Position numbers and translations under genes: made by a program. From assembly GCA_026693065.1 (NCBI GenBank), contig JAPLNA010000259.1:1-37905 (forward strand): a DNA stretch of 37,905 nucleotides, written 5' to 3'. Below are positions 8,546 through 17,163 of this stretch, one piece after another. Below the pieces are notes generated by a model. It saw nothing but the letters and a program-made list of their open reading frames with translations. It had not been told where the DNA came from and ran no database searches. Position 1 is the first letter of the stretch. Each line of letters starts with the position of its first letter. The DNA comes from Planctomycetota bacterium. GTDB taxonomy: Bacteria; Planctomycetota; Phycisphaerae; SM23-33.

Positions 8546-11500
8546 TCAGGCCGTTCCGGTTTCCGCGGCGACAAGCAACCAGCCTTTGCCCGGCTGGACA
8601 GGGATGGAATCCTCCGGGCCGAAGGCGGTCGCCTCCTGGAACCCCGGGATTGCCGCCGCGTGCAGCGTCGTTTTCTTTGGGTCCAGCCCCAGCGCCGCCC
8701 AGTCGATCGCGAGGCGGACGGCGGCGGGCTGGGAGGCCCAACTGGCCAGGGCGATCAGCGACCGCTCGGCCCGCCGGTACACGGTGGCCAGCACGTCGTC
8801 GCGCCCGGTGCGAACGGGGCAGGACGGATCCCAGTAGCCGATCATGTCGGCCTGGTCGATGCCGAAGTCGTCCCACGCCTTCCAGACGGCCCGCGGGTCG
8901 CCCTGGCACCAGGTCAACCGGCAGGCCATCCCGTAGAGCATCCCGCGCCAGCCGTTGCCCGCGCCCAGCATTTCGCTGAAGAGCCCGCCGGGGATTCCGG
9001 AGATCTCCACCAGCCAGTAGTCCGGCCCGGCCGCTTCGTAGTCGAATCCCTCGCCGAACCACAGGCTGTCGAGGTATGGAAAATGTTCCATATTACGACC
9101 GGCCGTGCTGCACATCCCGAAATCCGGAAAGAACTCGTTCCCGCCGTGGAAGTCCACCAGCGAGCCGGGGCGGGTTCGTTGGAGCACCTTGCGGACCCGC
9201 TTCATCACCTCGCGGTCGTACCCGATGCCGTCGAGGTACAGCCCGTCGATGCCCACCCGGGCCAGCAGGAACCGCAGCCCCTCGAGGTAGTAGTTGTGCC
9301 ACCGTGACAGGCCGACGGTCTCGAGGGCCCCGTCGCTTCGCCCGTTCCACTTGGGGCTGTCGATCGAGACGCCGCCGGTGTCGTCGATCGGGCAGGCGTT
9401 GTCGGCCCCGAGCGGCTGGTGCCAGGCCGCCCGGTAGCCCCCGACCAGGTGCTCGCAGAACCACGCGTCGCCGGTGTGGTTGCGGTAGAGTTCCTGCCGG
9501 GCGAGGCGTTCGGGATCGGCGAACCCGGCCCCGTCGGTGAAGACCTCATCCCCCAGCGACCGCAGGAGCCAGAGTTCCGCGGCCCGGTTGCTGAGCTCCC
9601 GGAGCGTGTAGTAGATCTTCAGCCGCATCCGGCGGGCGTGAACGGCGTCGGCGTAGTCTTTGAGTTCCCCGACGGTCAGGAAAGGGTAGTTGATGTAGGG
9701 GTTCAGGCTGTTGCCCTGGTGCACGGTGACGATCTTCGCGCCGGTGGCGGCCTCCTCCTCGGGGGGGCGCTGGTAGTCACCGCGATGCACGATCCGCCAC
9801 TGCCAGTGCCTCCGGTCGAGCGTCTTGACGGGGGTGATGAGCAGGCTGAAGTTGAAATGCAGTTCCTCGCCCGCCGCGACGGTTCGCTCGCCGGTGAAGG
9901 CGTGCACGCCGAACGAGCCGTCGGGCTCTTGGCCCATGCGGACCCCGCCGCGCCCGCCGTTGCTCCAGTCGCGGTAGACGCCGGTGCGTTTCAGGTGCAT
10001 GATGGGCCAGTCGGGCTGGGCGTGTTTGAGGCGGCACTGGAGGCCCGCGTGTACGTCGCCGGCCCAGAACCAGTTGTTGTTGGCCTTCTCGTCCCACGTC
10101 CAGTCCAGCGCGAGCGGGCGGGCCCCGCCGCGATGCCCCATGCCCATCAGATACCGCGACGCGCCGGGCGTCAGGTGCACGTCGAGGCCCACTTCCTGGA
10201 CGTGCTGGTCGCGATGGGCCTTCAGGGCCAGGCGGTAATCCACGTGTCCGTCGCATTCCATGCGGGCCTGGCAGGAGAGCGACCAGCCGTCGGCCTGGCC
10301 GAGGGCTTCCCACGCCGCCGCCCCCGGCGCCTGGAGAACCACGCGAGGCCCGTTGCCGCGGAATTCGACGGGCCCCGCGTCGGTGCGGACGGTGAACCGG
10401 ATCGGGCGGGCCAGCAGCTCCACGGGCGGGTTGTCGATCCGGTCCACGCTGGGGGAGAAGCGGCTGACCAGGCTCTCGGGAAGCCCGTCGCCGCCGAATC
10501 GCAGTTCGCGGCCGAGCACCTGCACGGTTCGGCCGGTGAGTTGGACGGGGACGTAGGGTTCGACCACGTCGTCGTCGACGCCGATGCGGGAGTCGAGCCA
10601 TTCCAGGCGGGCCTGGCGCCACAGATCGCCCTCGCCGCCGTCCTCGAGGACGGCCTCGGCGACGTTCAGGCGGATGCGGATCTCGTGCGCGGGGGCGTTC
10701 GCCGCTGTCAGAACCGCCGACGCCTCGTAGAGGCCCGCCCGCGCATCCCGGGGCACTTTCACGCCGCACCACAAGGGCTGGACGCGGCCGATGGGGACCG
10801 AGACGGACTTCTCGAAACGCCTGCCCAGCCAGTCGAAGCCCCCCAGGTTGACGCAACGGAACGCGGCGGCGGGGATCACGCTCGAGCCGGGCCCGCGGGC
10901 GTCGCCGAACGTCAGGGCCAGCGAGGCCACCTCCCGCCGGGCCGCGTACACGCCGATCTGGAACGCATAGAACTCATTCCGGCAGGCGTCGCCCTCGAAG
11001 AGCAGGCTCGGCCCGCGCTGGATCCATCGCTGCGGCAGGTCGTCCGGCATGCGGATGGGGAAGGTGCGGTCCTCGGGGAAGACCAGGTACGCCTCGCCGG
11101 GGTGGGCCTTGAGCAACGCCTCGGTTTCGGCCCGCGTGGCGATCACTTCCATGGGGTAGAAGCTGTCGAACTCGGTGACGGCCTGGATGGCCACGGCCTG
11201 GGCCTCCGGAAGCGCGTCGGCCCGGGCCAGCACGTCGGTCGACCAGCCCGCTTCGGCGGTGGCCTCGGGCGCGGCGTACTCGATGTGAGGGAACGCCAGC
11301 CACACGCCCATCTTCGCCACCGGCGCGTGACGCCAGGGCAGGTAGTACACGAAGTAGTCGCCGGGCGTGTCGGCCTGGAAGATCAGGTCGCCGGCTTCGC
11401 GGGTGACGCTCACGCGGACGAGGTTCGTCACTCGTCGCCCGTCGGCCTGCGAGAACACCAGGATGTTCTTGCGATCCGGGTGGGCGTCTCGCCGCCGCCA

Positions 11501-11602
11501 GGGGATCCGCACGCGGACGGCCTTCGCGGCCCGGCTCACGCGGACCACCGCCCGGTGATTGCCCAGCGTCTTGGCGTTCCAGTCGCCGATTCCGTATTCC
11601 AT
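8546..11602 (-). CDS. large cytoplasmic glycoside hydrolase-like protein (GH123_N/DUF6067-like)
   Basis: 1018 residues; ATG 11602 has an excellent GGAGG 5 nt upstream and lies 12 bp after the fucosidase stop. No signal peptide. The N-terminal half (to about 550) is beta-rich with paired Ig-like or sandwich domains (FEGDACRNEFYAFQIGVYAA, PLWCGVKVPRDARAGLYEAS), reminiscent of the N-terminal part of GH123/DUF4091-type proteins. From about residue 640 a TIM-barrel-like region follows (VTVHQGNSLNPYINYPF, GIDGLYLDGIGYDREV, VDFHGGNEFFPDFGM), with acidic residues at strand ends as in retaining glycosidases. The family assignment is by pattern, not by search. The operon partner is an alpha-L-fucosidase, so a role in dismantling the same imported oligosaccharide is likely. 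The gene at the right edge of the window has a similar general plan. Confidence 0.65.
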   Translation of the reverse strand: MEYGIGDWNAKTLGNHRAVVRVSRAAKAVRVRIPWRRRDAHPDRKNILVFSQADGRRVTNLVRVSVTREAGDLIFQADTPGDYFVYYLPWRHAPVAKMGVWLAFPHIEYAAPEATAEAGWSTDVLARADALPEAQAVAIQAVTEFDSFYPMEVIATRAETEALLKAHPGEAYLVFPEDRTFPIRMPDDLPQRWIQRGPSLLFEGDACRNEFYAFQIGVYAARREVASLALTFGDARGPGSSVIPAAAFRCVNLGGFDWLGRRFEKSVSVPIGRVQPLWCGVKVPRDARAGLYEASAVLTAANAPAHEIRIRLNVAEAVLEDGGEGDLWRQARLEWLDSRIGVDDDVVEPYVPVQLTGRTVQVLGRELRFGGDGLPESLVSRFSPSVDRIDNPPVELLARPIRFTVRTDAGPVEFRGNGPRVVLQAPGAAAWEALGQADGWSLSCQARMECDGHVDYRLALKAHRDQHVQEVGLDVHLTPGASRYLMGMGHRGGARPLALDWTWDEKANNNWFWAGDVHAGLQCRLKHAQPDWPIMHLKRTGVYRDWSNGGRGGVRMGQEPDGSFGVHAFTGERTVAAGEELHFNFSLLITPVKTLDRRHWQWRIVHRGDYQRPPEEEAATGAKIVTVHQGNSLNPYINYPFLTVGELKDYADAVHARRMRLKIYYTLRELSNRAAELWLLRSLGDEVFTDGAGFADPERLARQELYRNHTGDAWFCEHLVGGYRAAWHQPLGADNACPIDDTGGVSIDSPKWNGRSDGALETVGLSRWHNYYLEGLRFLLARVGIDGLYLDGIGYDREVMKRVRKVLQRTRPGSLVDFHGGNEFFPDFGMCSTAGRNMEHFPYLDSLWFGEGFDYEAAGPDYWLVEISGIPGGLFSEMLGAGNGWRGMLYGMACRLTWCQGDPRAVWKAWDDFGIDQADMIGYWDPSCPVRTGRDDVLATVYRRAERSLIALASWASQPAAVRLAIDWAALGLDPKKTTLHAAAIPGFQEATAFGPEDSIPVQPGKGWLLVAAETGTA

Positions 11603-11614
11603 TGTGGCCTCCGA

Positions 11615-12880
11615 TCAGTATCCGTCGTGGATGCTCCGGGTGAGCACCTGGACGGGTTTGCCGACGAAGTTGATCTTGAGCATGCCGATCTGGACGGCCT
11701 TGTCGGGGCAGGTGCGAGGCAGGCCGCGCACCAGCAGCCGCCGGTGCTCCTGCTTGAACCGCAGCGCCCGCCCCTCGGGCAGGAGCTGGACGCTCTTGAC
11801 CTTCGAGTGCAGCCCGCCGATGGCGAGCGTCTCGCCCGGCCAGTAGTACACCCAGAAGTAGCAGTCCTTGCCCTTCCTCGTCCACGTGCCGCACCCACTC
11901 CAGGTGTCCAGCCCCACGGCGCGGTCGACCTGGCCGTAGACGACCTGCCCGTACGTGCTCATCCACTTGCCCACGGCCGTCAGTCGCTCGACGGCCTCGG
12001 GCGGGACCGAGCCGTCAGGCCTCGGGCCGATGTTCAGCAGCAGGTTGCCCTGCCCGGCCGTGACCCGCTTGAGCATCTGCACCACGCCGCGGGCGGAGTG
12101 CCAGTCTTCCGGCGGGGTGGGGCGCCAGCCCCACGAGCCGTTGAAGGTCATGCAGGCCTCCCACGACCGCCCGGCCCGGGCGGGGGCGATCTGCTCCTCG
12201 GGCGTGTCGAAGTCTTCGGGCAGCAGCGAGCGGTCGTTGACAACGATGTCCGGCTGCAGCCGACGGACCATCGCGTTGCGGTCGGTGACCTCCCACTTTT
12301 CCGGCGTGTCGAGCGGCATGGCCGCGTCGTACCAGAGAATGTCGATCTTGCCGTAGTTGCTCATCAGCTCCCGCACGAGGGCGGTGGTGTAGTCGCAGAA
12401 TCGCCGCCGGGCCTTCTCGTCGTTGAAGCAGCGGAACCCGTCGGGGTGATGCCAGTCCATGTGCGAGTAATAGAAGCCGCACTTGAGCCCGAACTCCCGG
12501 CAGGCGGCGACGTATTCGGCGACGAGGTCGCGGCCCGGCCCTCGCTGGACCGCGTTGTAGTCGGTCTGCTTCGTGTCCCAGAGGCAAAACCCCTCGCAGT
12601 GCTTGGTGGTGAGCACCATGTACTTCATGCCGGCCTTCTTCGCCAGCCGGGCCCACTCCCTCGGACTCCCGGGCCTGGGGTTGAACGTCCGCGCGAGCTT
12701 CTCGTATTCCTTGACGGGGATTCGCTCGCGGTTCATCACCCACTCGTGCCTCCCCAACTGGGAGTAGAGCCCGAAGTGCACGAACATGCCGAACCGCGCC
12801 TCGGTCCACCACCGCATCCGCCGCACCCGGTCGGCGACAACCTCCGGAGATTCTTCCGCCTGCCTCGGTTTCCTGGCCAT
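11615..12880 (-). CDS. GH29 alpha-L-fucosidase
   Basis: 421 residues, about the normal length for a GH29 catalytic unit with a short beta-sandwich tail. It hydrolyses terminal alpha-L-fucose with retention. Visible family motifs: RWWTEARFGMFVHFGLYS at about 23-40, AGMKYMVLTTKHCEGFCLW at 83-101, FYYSHMDWHHPDGF near 137-149, and ILWYD with D185 as the expected nucleophile. Next comes NLLLNIGPRPDGSVP, the conserved segment before the C-terminal domain. The start has AGGAA 8 nt upstream. There is no signal peptide, so it likely acts on imported oligosaccharide. It is the first gene of the minus-strand operon (fucosidase, large glycosidase-like protein, UroD-like), driven by a promoter at 12944-12971. 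Confidence 0.95.
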   Translation of the reverse strand: MARKPRQAEESPEVVADRVRRMRWWTEARFGMFVHFGLYSQLGRHEWVMNRERIPVKEYEKLARTFNPRPGSPREWARLAKKAGMKYMVLTTKHCEGFCLWDTKQTDYNAVQRGPGRDLVAEYVAACREFGLKCGFYYSHMDWHHPDGFRCFNDEKARRRFCDYTTALVRELMSNYGKIDILWYDAAMPLDTPEKWEVTDRNAMVRRLQPDIVVNDRSLLPEDFDTPEEQIAPARAGRSWEACMTFNGSWGWRPTPPEDWHSARGVVQMLKRVTAGQGNLLLNIGPRPDGSVPPEAVERLTAVGKWMSTYGQVVYGQVDRAVGLDTWSGCGTWTRKGKDCYFWVYYWPGETLAIGGLHSKVKSVQLLPEGRALRFKQEHRRLLVRGLPRTCPDKAVQIGMLKINFVGKPVQVLTRSIHDGY

Positions 12881-12943
12881 CGGATGTGTTCCTTGTATTA
12901 GCGCGCCGGGCCGCTAGGATCTTGCGTCTCGTCCGAGCGGGCG

Positions 12944-12971
12944 ATTCTATCGGCCGCGGACGCCTTGACAA
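12944..12971 (-). promoter_or_regulatory. sigma70-type promoter of the fucosidase operon
   Basis: On the minus strand TTGTCA (12971-12966) and TAGAAT (12949-12944) are separated by 16 bp, about 64 nt upstream of the fucosidase start. The box lies in the 126-bp gap after the upstream GH20 gene, which supports an independent transcription start for this operon. Prediction by eye only. Confidence 0.5.
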
Positions 12972-13006
12972 TCAAATTCGCGCCCCGGCCGGGCCGAACC
13001 CGCGGG

Positions 13007-15373
13007 CTACTTGCCGGCCTGGCGGAAGTGGTCTTCGGTCAGCGGGCCGATCTGTCGGCCGGCGGGGTCGAACAGCCCCGCCCGCACGAACGTGGGCTTG
13101 TCGATCACGAGGGGGGCGACGTACGCCGGCGATTGGGCCGTCGGGGCCTTGCCGTCGAGCGTATAGTGGCAGGTCCAGTGCACGGTGTGGACCAGCCGTT
13201 CCAGAACCGCGTCGGCGCCGGCCAGGCGCTTCTGGAAGTTCGCCCAGCTCTTGCCGGCCTGGGAGTTCCAGACGCGTTCGCTCATGGCCGCCAGGGGCCA
13301 GCGCAGGTTGGCGATCTCGATGGCCTGGGGCTGTTCCCACGAGCAGATCTGCGAGCCGCTCACCCGGGGGTTCGGGGCGATCTGTCGCCAACTGGTCTTG
13401 GCGTAATCCTGCGTGAATTCTCCGAACAGATCGACGTTCCAGTCGTAGATTTTCGGCGTGTACTCGGGCAACACGCGCAAGACGTACAGCGGCGTCCATG
13501 AGGCGTTGATGATCGTGTAGCCGTCCTCCACCAGATGGTGGGGGGCGTAGAACCGGTTCTCGTAGAGCATCACGATCACGTCCTTAGGAATGGGGAACCG
13601 CCCCCCCGATTCACGTCCGAAGCCCTCCCACACGATCGTTCGCTTCCCGTTCTTCTTGACGGCCGCGTCCATCCGGATCAGGAAGCGGCGGTACAACTGA
13701 TGCGTGTCTTTCGGGCCCAGGCCCAGCTTCTTGAGGGTCTCCTGAAAGTGGACGTTCTGGTCGGCGTAGACATAGTCGGCCTCGTCGGCGCCGATGTGGA
13801 AATAGGGGGAGCTCTGGAAGACCCCGCACATCTCGCCGATGATCGTCTCGCAGGCCCGGATCACCTCGTCGCGGGCGAAGTTGATGCTGGCGTGGTGCTC
13901 GTAGGGCTTCGTGCCGCGAATCATCCAGAAGTCCGGGTCCGAACGGTTCAGGGCGGCGCTGTGCCCGGGGATGTCGAACTCGGGCACGATCGTCACGCCG
14001 CGGGCGTCGGCGTAGGCGACCAGGGCGGTCAGTTGCTCGGCCGTGTAGAGCACGCCGCCGTCCCGGTTCTGCAAGAGCACCTTGGGAAACGCCCGGGTGG
14101 GAAACGTGAAGCCCTGGTCGTCGGTCAGGTGCAGTTGCAGGAAGCGGATCTTGTAGAAGCGGCACAGGACCACGATCTGCTCGAGGTTGGCGATCGAGTG
14201 TTCTTTCCGGGCCAGGTCGATCATCAACCCCCGGTAGGCCTTGTCGGGACTGTCTTCGACGGTCATCCGCGGCAGGGCGGCGGCCTGGCCCTGCCCGCCG
14301 ATGGCCTGGAGCAGGCTGACCGTGCCCGCGGCGACCGCGCCGTAGGTGCCGCCGGCCACCGTGGCCCGATCGCCCACGGCCAGGCGGTAGGCCTCGCCCT
14401 TGAGGGCCTTCTCCAGCGTCAGCCCGACGTCGCCGTCCCGGCCCGGGCCGGCGGCCACCCGCAGCGCCAGCCCCGTCGAGGCGGCGATCTCCTCGGCCAG
14501 CACCGCCGCCAGGGGCGCCAGCCCCGGCTCGCCCGCGACGATCCGCGCCGACGACAGACTCATCCGTCCGCTCTCGAGCGTGACCTTCTTCGGCCAGGGG
14601 ATCCACGCGGGGCTGCTCCGGTCGTCGGCCCCGACGAAAGGCTTCCTGGGCGTCGGCGAGACCAGAGGCTCCTGCACCTGGGTCGGGCCCGTGCCCTCGC
14701 CGGGCGCCAGGCCCAGGGCCTCGGCCGCCGTCGTGGCCACCGCCAGGCGGGTGAATGTCACCTGGCCGGCCTTGATGCCGAAGGCGTTGAACAGCCCGCC
14801 TACCCGGGCATCGCCCTTGCCCTGGAGGGCCTGCACCCGGCGGGGAGAAGCCGTGATCTGGCCGGAGGCGTTCATCAATTCGGCCCCGTTGCCCTTGCCC
14901 GCCCACACGGTGAACGCCAGACGTTTATTGACGGCCTCGACCTTGACCAGGAACGTCTGCTGGGCGGTACGAACGACGCCCGAGCTCTCGCCGGCCGCGA
15001 CGCCCGTCAGGTCTTCGTCCCGGAAGCCCACGCCGTCCATCTGGCCGTGGTCCGTGCCGTCGGTGGCGTTGAGGAAGCAGTAGCCTTTGAAGTCGGCCGA
15101 GGCCATCCCTGTGATGGCCACCCAGACGGGGGCCTGGGCCGCGTCCAGCGGCGCCGCCAGCGGGCGGAAGATCCACTGCCCGCCGCTCTTGGCGCGGAAC
15201 CCGCCGCCGTCCTGCGTGTTGCCCCCTGACAGCCACGGATCGTCCCCCGCAAAGCCGGTGGCCTGGCCGTCGAAACGGTCCAGCGCCACCACCGCCCCGC
15301 CGGCCGACCCGGCCAACCCCGCCGCCCAAAACACCCCGCCCGCCAGGGCCACCATCCACGTGAATCGGTTCAT
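13007..15373 (-). CDS. secreted GH20 beta-N-acetylhexosaminidase with extra N-terminal beta domain
   Basis: 788 residues from ATG 15373, which has AGGAG 8 nt upstream and opens a signal peptide (MNRFTWMVALAGGVFWAAG); the frame extends upstream but without these features. Residues about 28-245 form an extra domain before the enzyme (ALDRFDGQATGF, WVAITGMASADFKGYCFL) that looks like a concanavalin-like or LamG-like sandwich. GH20b follows at about 255-390, then the barrel with LMIDLARKEHSI, IVPEFDIPGHS and the catalytic pair D530-E531 (HIGADE). A CHB_HEX_C-like piece (HYTLDGKAPTAQSPAY) is at the C-terminus. Expected role: exo-cleavage of terminal beta-HexNAc outside the cytoplasm. The secreted unknown gene lies 103 bp upstream on the same strand, and the two may be cotranscribed. 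Confidence 0.9.
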   Translation of the reverse strand: MNRFTWMVALAGGVFWAAGLAGSAGGAVVALDRFDGQATGFAGDDPWLSGGNTQDGGGFRAKSGGQWIFRPLAAPLDAAQAPVWVAITGMASADFKGYCFLNATDGTDHGQMDGVGFRDEDLTGVAAGESSGVVRTAQQTFLVKVEAVNKRLAFTVWAGKGNGAELMNASGQITASPRRVQALQGKGDARVGGLFNAFGIKAGQVTFTRLAVATTAAEALGLAPGEGTGPTQVQEPLVSPTPRKPFVGADDRSSPAWIPWPKKVTLESGRMSLSSARIVAGEPGLAPLAAVLAEEIAASTGLALRVAAGPGRDGDVGLTLEKALKGEAYRLAVGDRATVAGGTYGAVAAGTVSLLQAIGGQGQAAALPRMTVEDSPDKAYRGLMIDLARKEHSIANLEQIVVLCRFYKIRFLQLHLTDDQGFTFPTRAFPKVLLQNRDGGVLYTAEQLTALVAYADARGVTIVPEFDIPGHSAALNRSDPDFWMIRGTKPYEHHASINFARDEVIRACETIIGEMCGVFQSSPYFHIGADEADYVYADQNVHFQETLKKLGLGPKDTHQLYRRFLIRMDAAVKKNGKRTIVWEGFGRESGGRFPIPKDVIVMLYENRFYAPHHLVEDGYTIINASWTPLYVLRVLPEYTPKIYDWNVDLFGEFTQDYAKTSWRQIAPNPRVSGSQICSWEQPQAIEIANLRWPLAAMSERVWNSQAGKSWANFQKRLAGADAVLERLVHTVHWTCHYTLDGKAPTAQSPAYVAPLVIDKPTFVRAGLFDPAGRQIGPLTEDHFRQAGK

Positions 15374-15476
15374 CGTGACGACTCCTGTCCGGCCGTTCGC
15401 CGCCGGGCCGCTGTGCCGAGCGTACATCGGGCGAGGGCGAGAAGCAACGGCCTCCGGCCCGGGCGAAGGGGACAGA

Positions 15477-16964
15477 TCACTCGGCCATCGGCGCCGACAG
15501 GATCGCGGCGCGAATCGTCTGGCCTTCATAGCCGTACCAATACACTTCGGTAATCTCCCCGGCGCTGGCCTCCTGCTGCATGGGATCGAACACCAGCCCG
15601 GTGGACGTCCCGTCTTCGCCCCCGCCGGTCTCCTGGCGATGGGCGCCGGCCGCGTCGGACTTTCGATAGCCCGTGATGATCGGATAGCCGTACCGGCCCA
15701 TGTCGAGTGGCCGGCCGACCTGGGGGTCCTTCAAGTCGACGGCCCAGTAGACCCAGTGCGTCTTGGTCTTGGAATAGCGATTGGCGCCGCCGCTCTTGCC
15801 GGCGTCAAACCAGATCCCGACCGACTCGCCCGGGCCCTTTGTCAGGGGCCTGGCGAGCTTGAACCACCCGAACCCCGTCGAGCTGACGCGGATCGGACCG
15901 CTGAGGCTCTTGACGGTCCGCCGCACCGACTCGGGGGGCAACTGCTCGCCGGGTTTGGGTTCAACGGCCGGGGCCTTGAGATCCGTCCGTCCGGACCACT
16001 GGAGATATTCCTTCAGAATGTCGGCGGCGCCGGCGTACGGCTTGTAGAGGCAACGGGCGCGCCAGGAAAAGGCCTGGTCCACCTTGAACGGGCGAACGAC
16101 CACGTGAAAATCCCACGCGGGGTTCAGGTCGCCCCCGCCCACCGGCGACTGGCTGAAACGGAGCGTCTGGGTTTCGCAGATGCACTGTCTGTCGAACATG
16201 TAGACCCAGGCCATCTCGCGGCAGCGGCCGAAATAAAACGGCGCGTCGAACTCGTAGTCCGAAACGTTTGCCGCCAGACCGGGCCATTTCCGCGAGTCCA
16301 CGGTCTTCCAGACCTTGGGCTCGAAACGGGCCACGTGCGTGGAGCGGACATCGTGCGCCGGCGACAGGGCGGTGATCCATCGGGCGGGGGATGATTCGTC
16401 GCCCTTGTCGCGGCCCAGGAAGCAGATCGATCGGTCGCGAGGCCCGTTGATGTAGGACGCCCAAAACATGCCGATGTAGTCCCCGGCGTAGGACGCCTTG
16501 CGGGGCACGGCGGTGAATTCCAGGTCGATGTAGTGCGGGGCGACCAGCGTGATGCGGGTCATGCTCTCCAGCCCCCAGGGGCTCTGGTCCGGCGGACAAT
16601 AAATGCCCACCGATTGCGGGCCGAACCGCCATAGCGTAAGTCGCCCGCCCCGAGGGGCGAACCCCGCGTCCCGGCCGTCGAAAATGTGCTCGAAATTGAT
16701 CCCCGAATAGAACGGAATGAACAGCGGCCGCCCCTCACGCTTGTGGACCAGCTTGGCGATGCCGTTGTAGCCGCCCCCATGCCCATCGAGAGTGTCGTTG
16801 CCGACGACAACGGCCTCCAGATCGCCGGCCTGGAGGGTGACGCTCTTTTCCGCCAGCGGCTGGGCGCTTCCCGTCAGGGCGGGGGCCTTGTCCTGGGCCG
16901 CCGCCGGAGCGAACGCCAAAGCCAGAAGCAGTATCACAGCGCCAACGGAACCGAGGGTCGTCAT
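15477..16964 (-). CDS. secreted protein of unknown function, possible mutarotase-like beta-sandwich
   Basis: 495 residues from ATG 16964 (AAGGTG about 7 nt upstream, start of a clean signal peptide ending FAPAAAQ). An in-frame ATG at 16991 has its GGAG too close to be used. I do not recognise the family. The N-terminal part (LQAGDLEAVVVGNDTLDGHG, PLFIPFYSGINFEHIFDG, LVAPHYIDLEFTAVPRKAS) reads like the beta-rich fold of galactose-mutarotase-like proteins, a guess from pattern only. The C-terminal third (GFGWFKLARPLTKGPGESVG, TKTHWVYWAVDL) is another beta domain. A TAGAAT -10-like box is on the minus strand at 17005-17000. It is transcribed divergently from the UroD-like gene at 17164 and precedes a GH20 on the same strand, so a role in glycan processing or binding is inferred. 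Confidence 0.7.
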   Translation of the reverse strand: MTTLGSVGAVILLLALAFAPAAAQDKAPALTGSAQPLAEKSVTLQAGDLEAVVVGNDTLDGHGGGYNGIAKLVHKREGRPLFIPFYSGINFEHIFDGRDAGFAPRGGRLTLWRFGPQSVGIYCPPDQSPWGLESMTRITLVAPHYIDLEFTAVPRKASYAGDYIGMFWASYINGPRDRSICFLGRDKGDESSPARWITALSPAHDVRSTHVARFEPKVWKTVDSRKWPGLAANVSDYEFDAPFYFGRCREMAWVYMFDRQCICETQTLRFSQSPVGGGDLNPAWDFHVVVRPFKVDQAFSWRARCLYKPYAGAADILKEYLQWSGRTDLKAPAVEPKPGEQLPPESVRRTVKSLSGPIRVSSTGFGWFKLARPLTKGPGESVGIWFDAGKSGGANRYSKTKTHWVYWAVDLKDPQVGRPLDMGRYGYPIITGYRKSDAAGAHRQETGGGEDGTSTGLVFDPMQQEASAGEITEVYWYGYEGQTIRAAILSAPMAE

Positions 16965-17163
16965 GATCGCACCTTTCGTTCCAGCCGACATCTCCGATGA
17001 TTCTATCTCGCTGTCGGGTTGCGATGGGCAAATTTCCGACGCCCCCACCGACGTCCGCGTCGGATCCGGCAGCCGCCCGGGGCCCGGACGCGGGGATTTG
17101 TCTTGTCGTAGCGGCCCGCGAGAGGTAAACGCACAACCACGGCGCATCAACAGGAGCCCGAAC

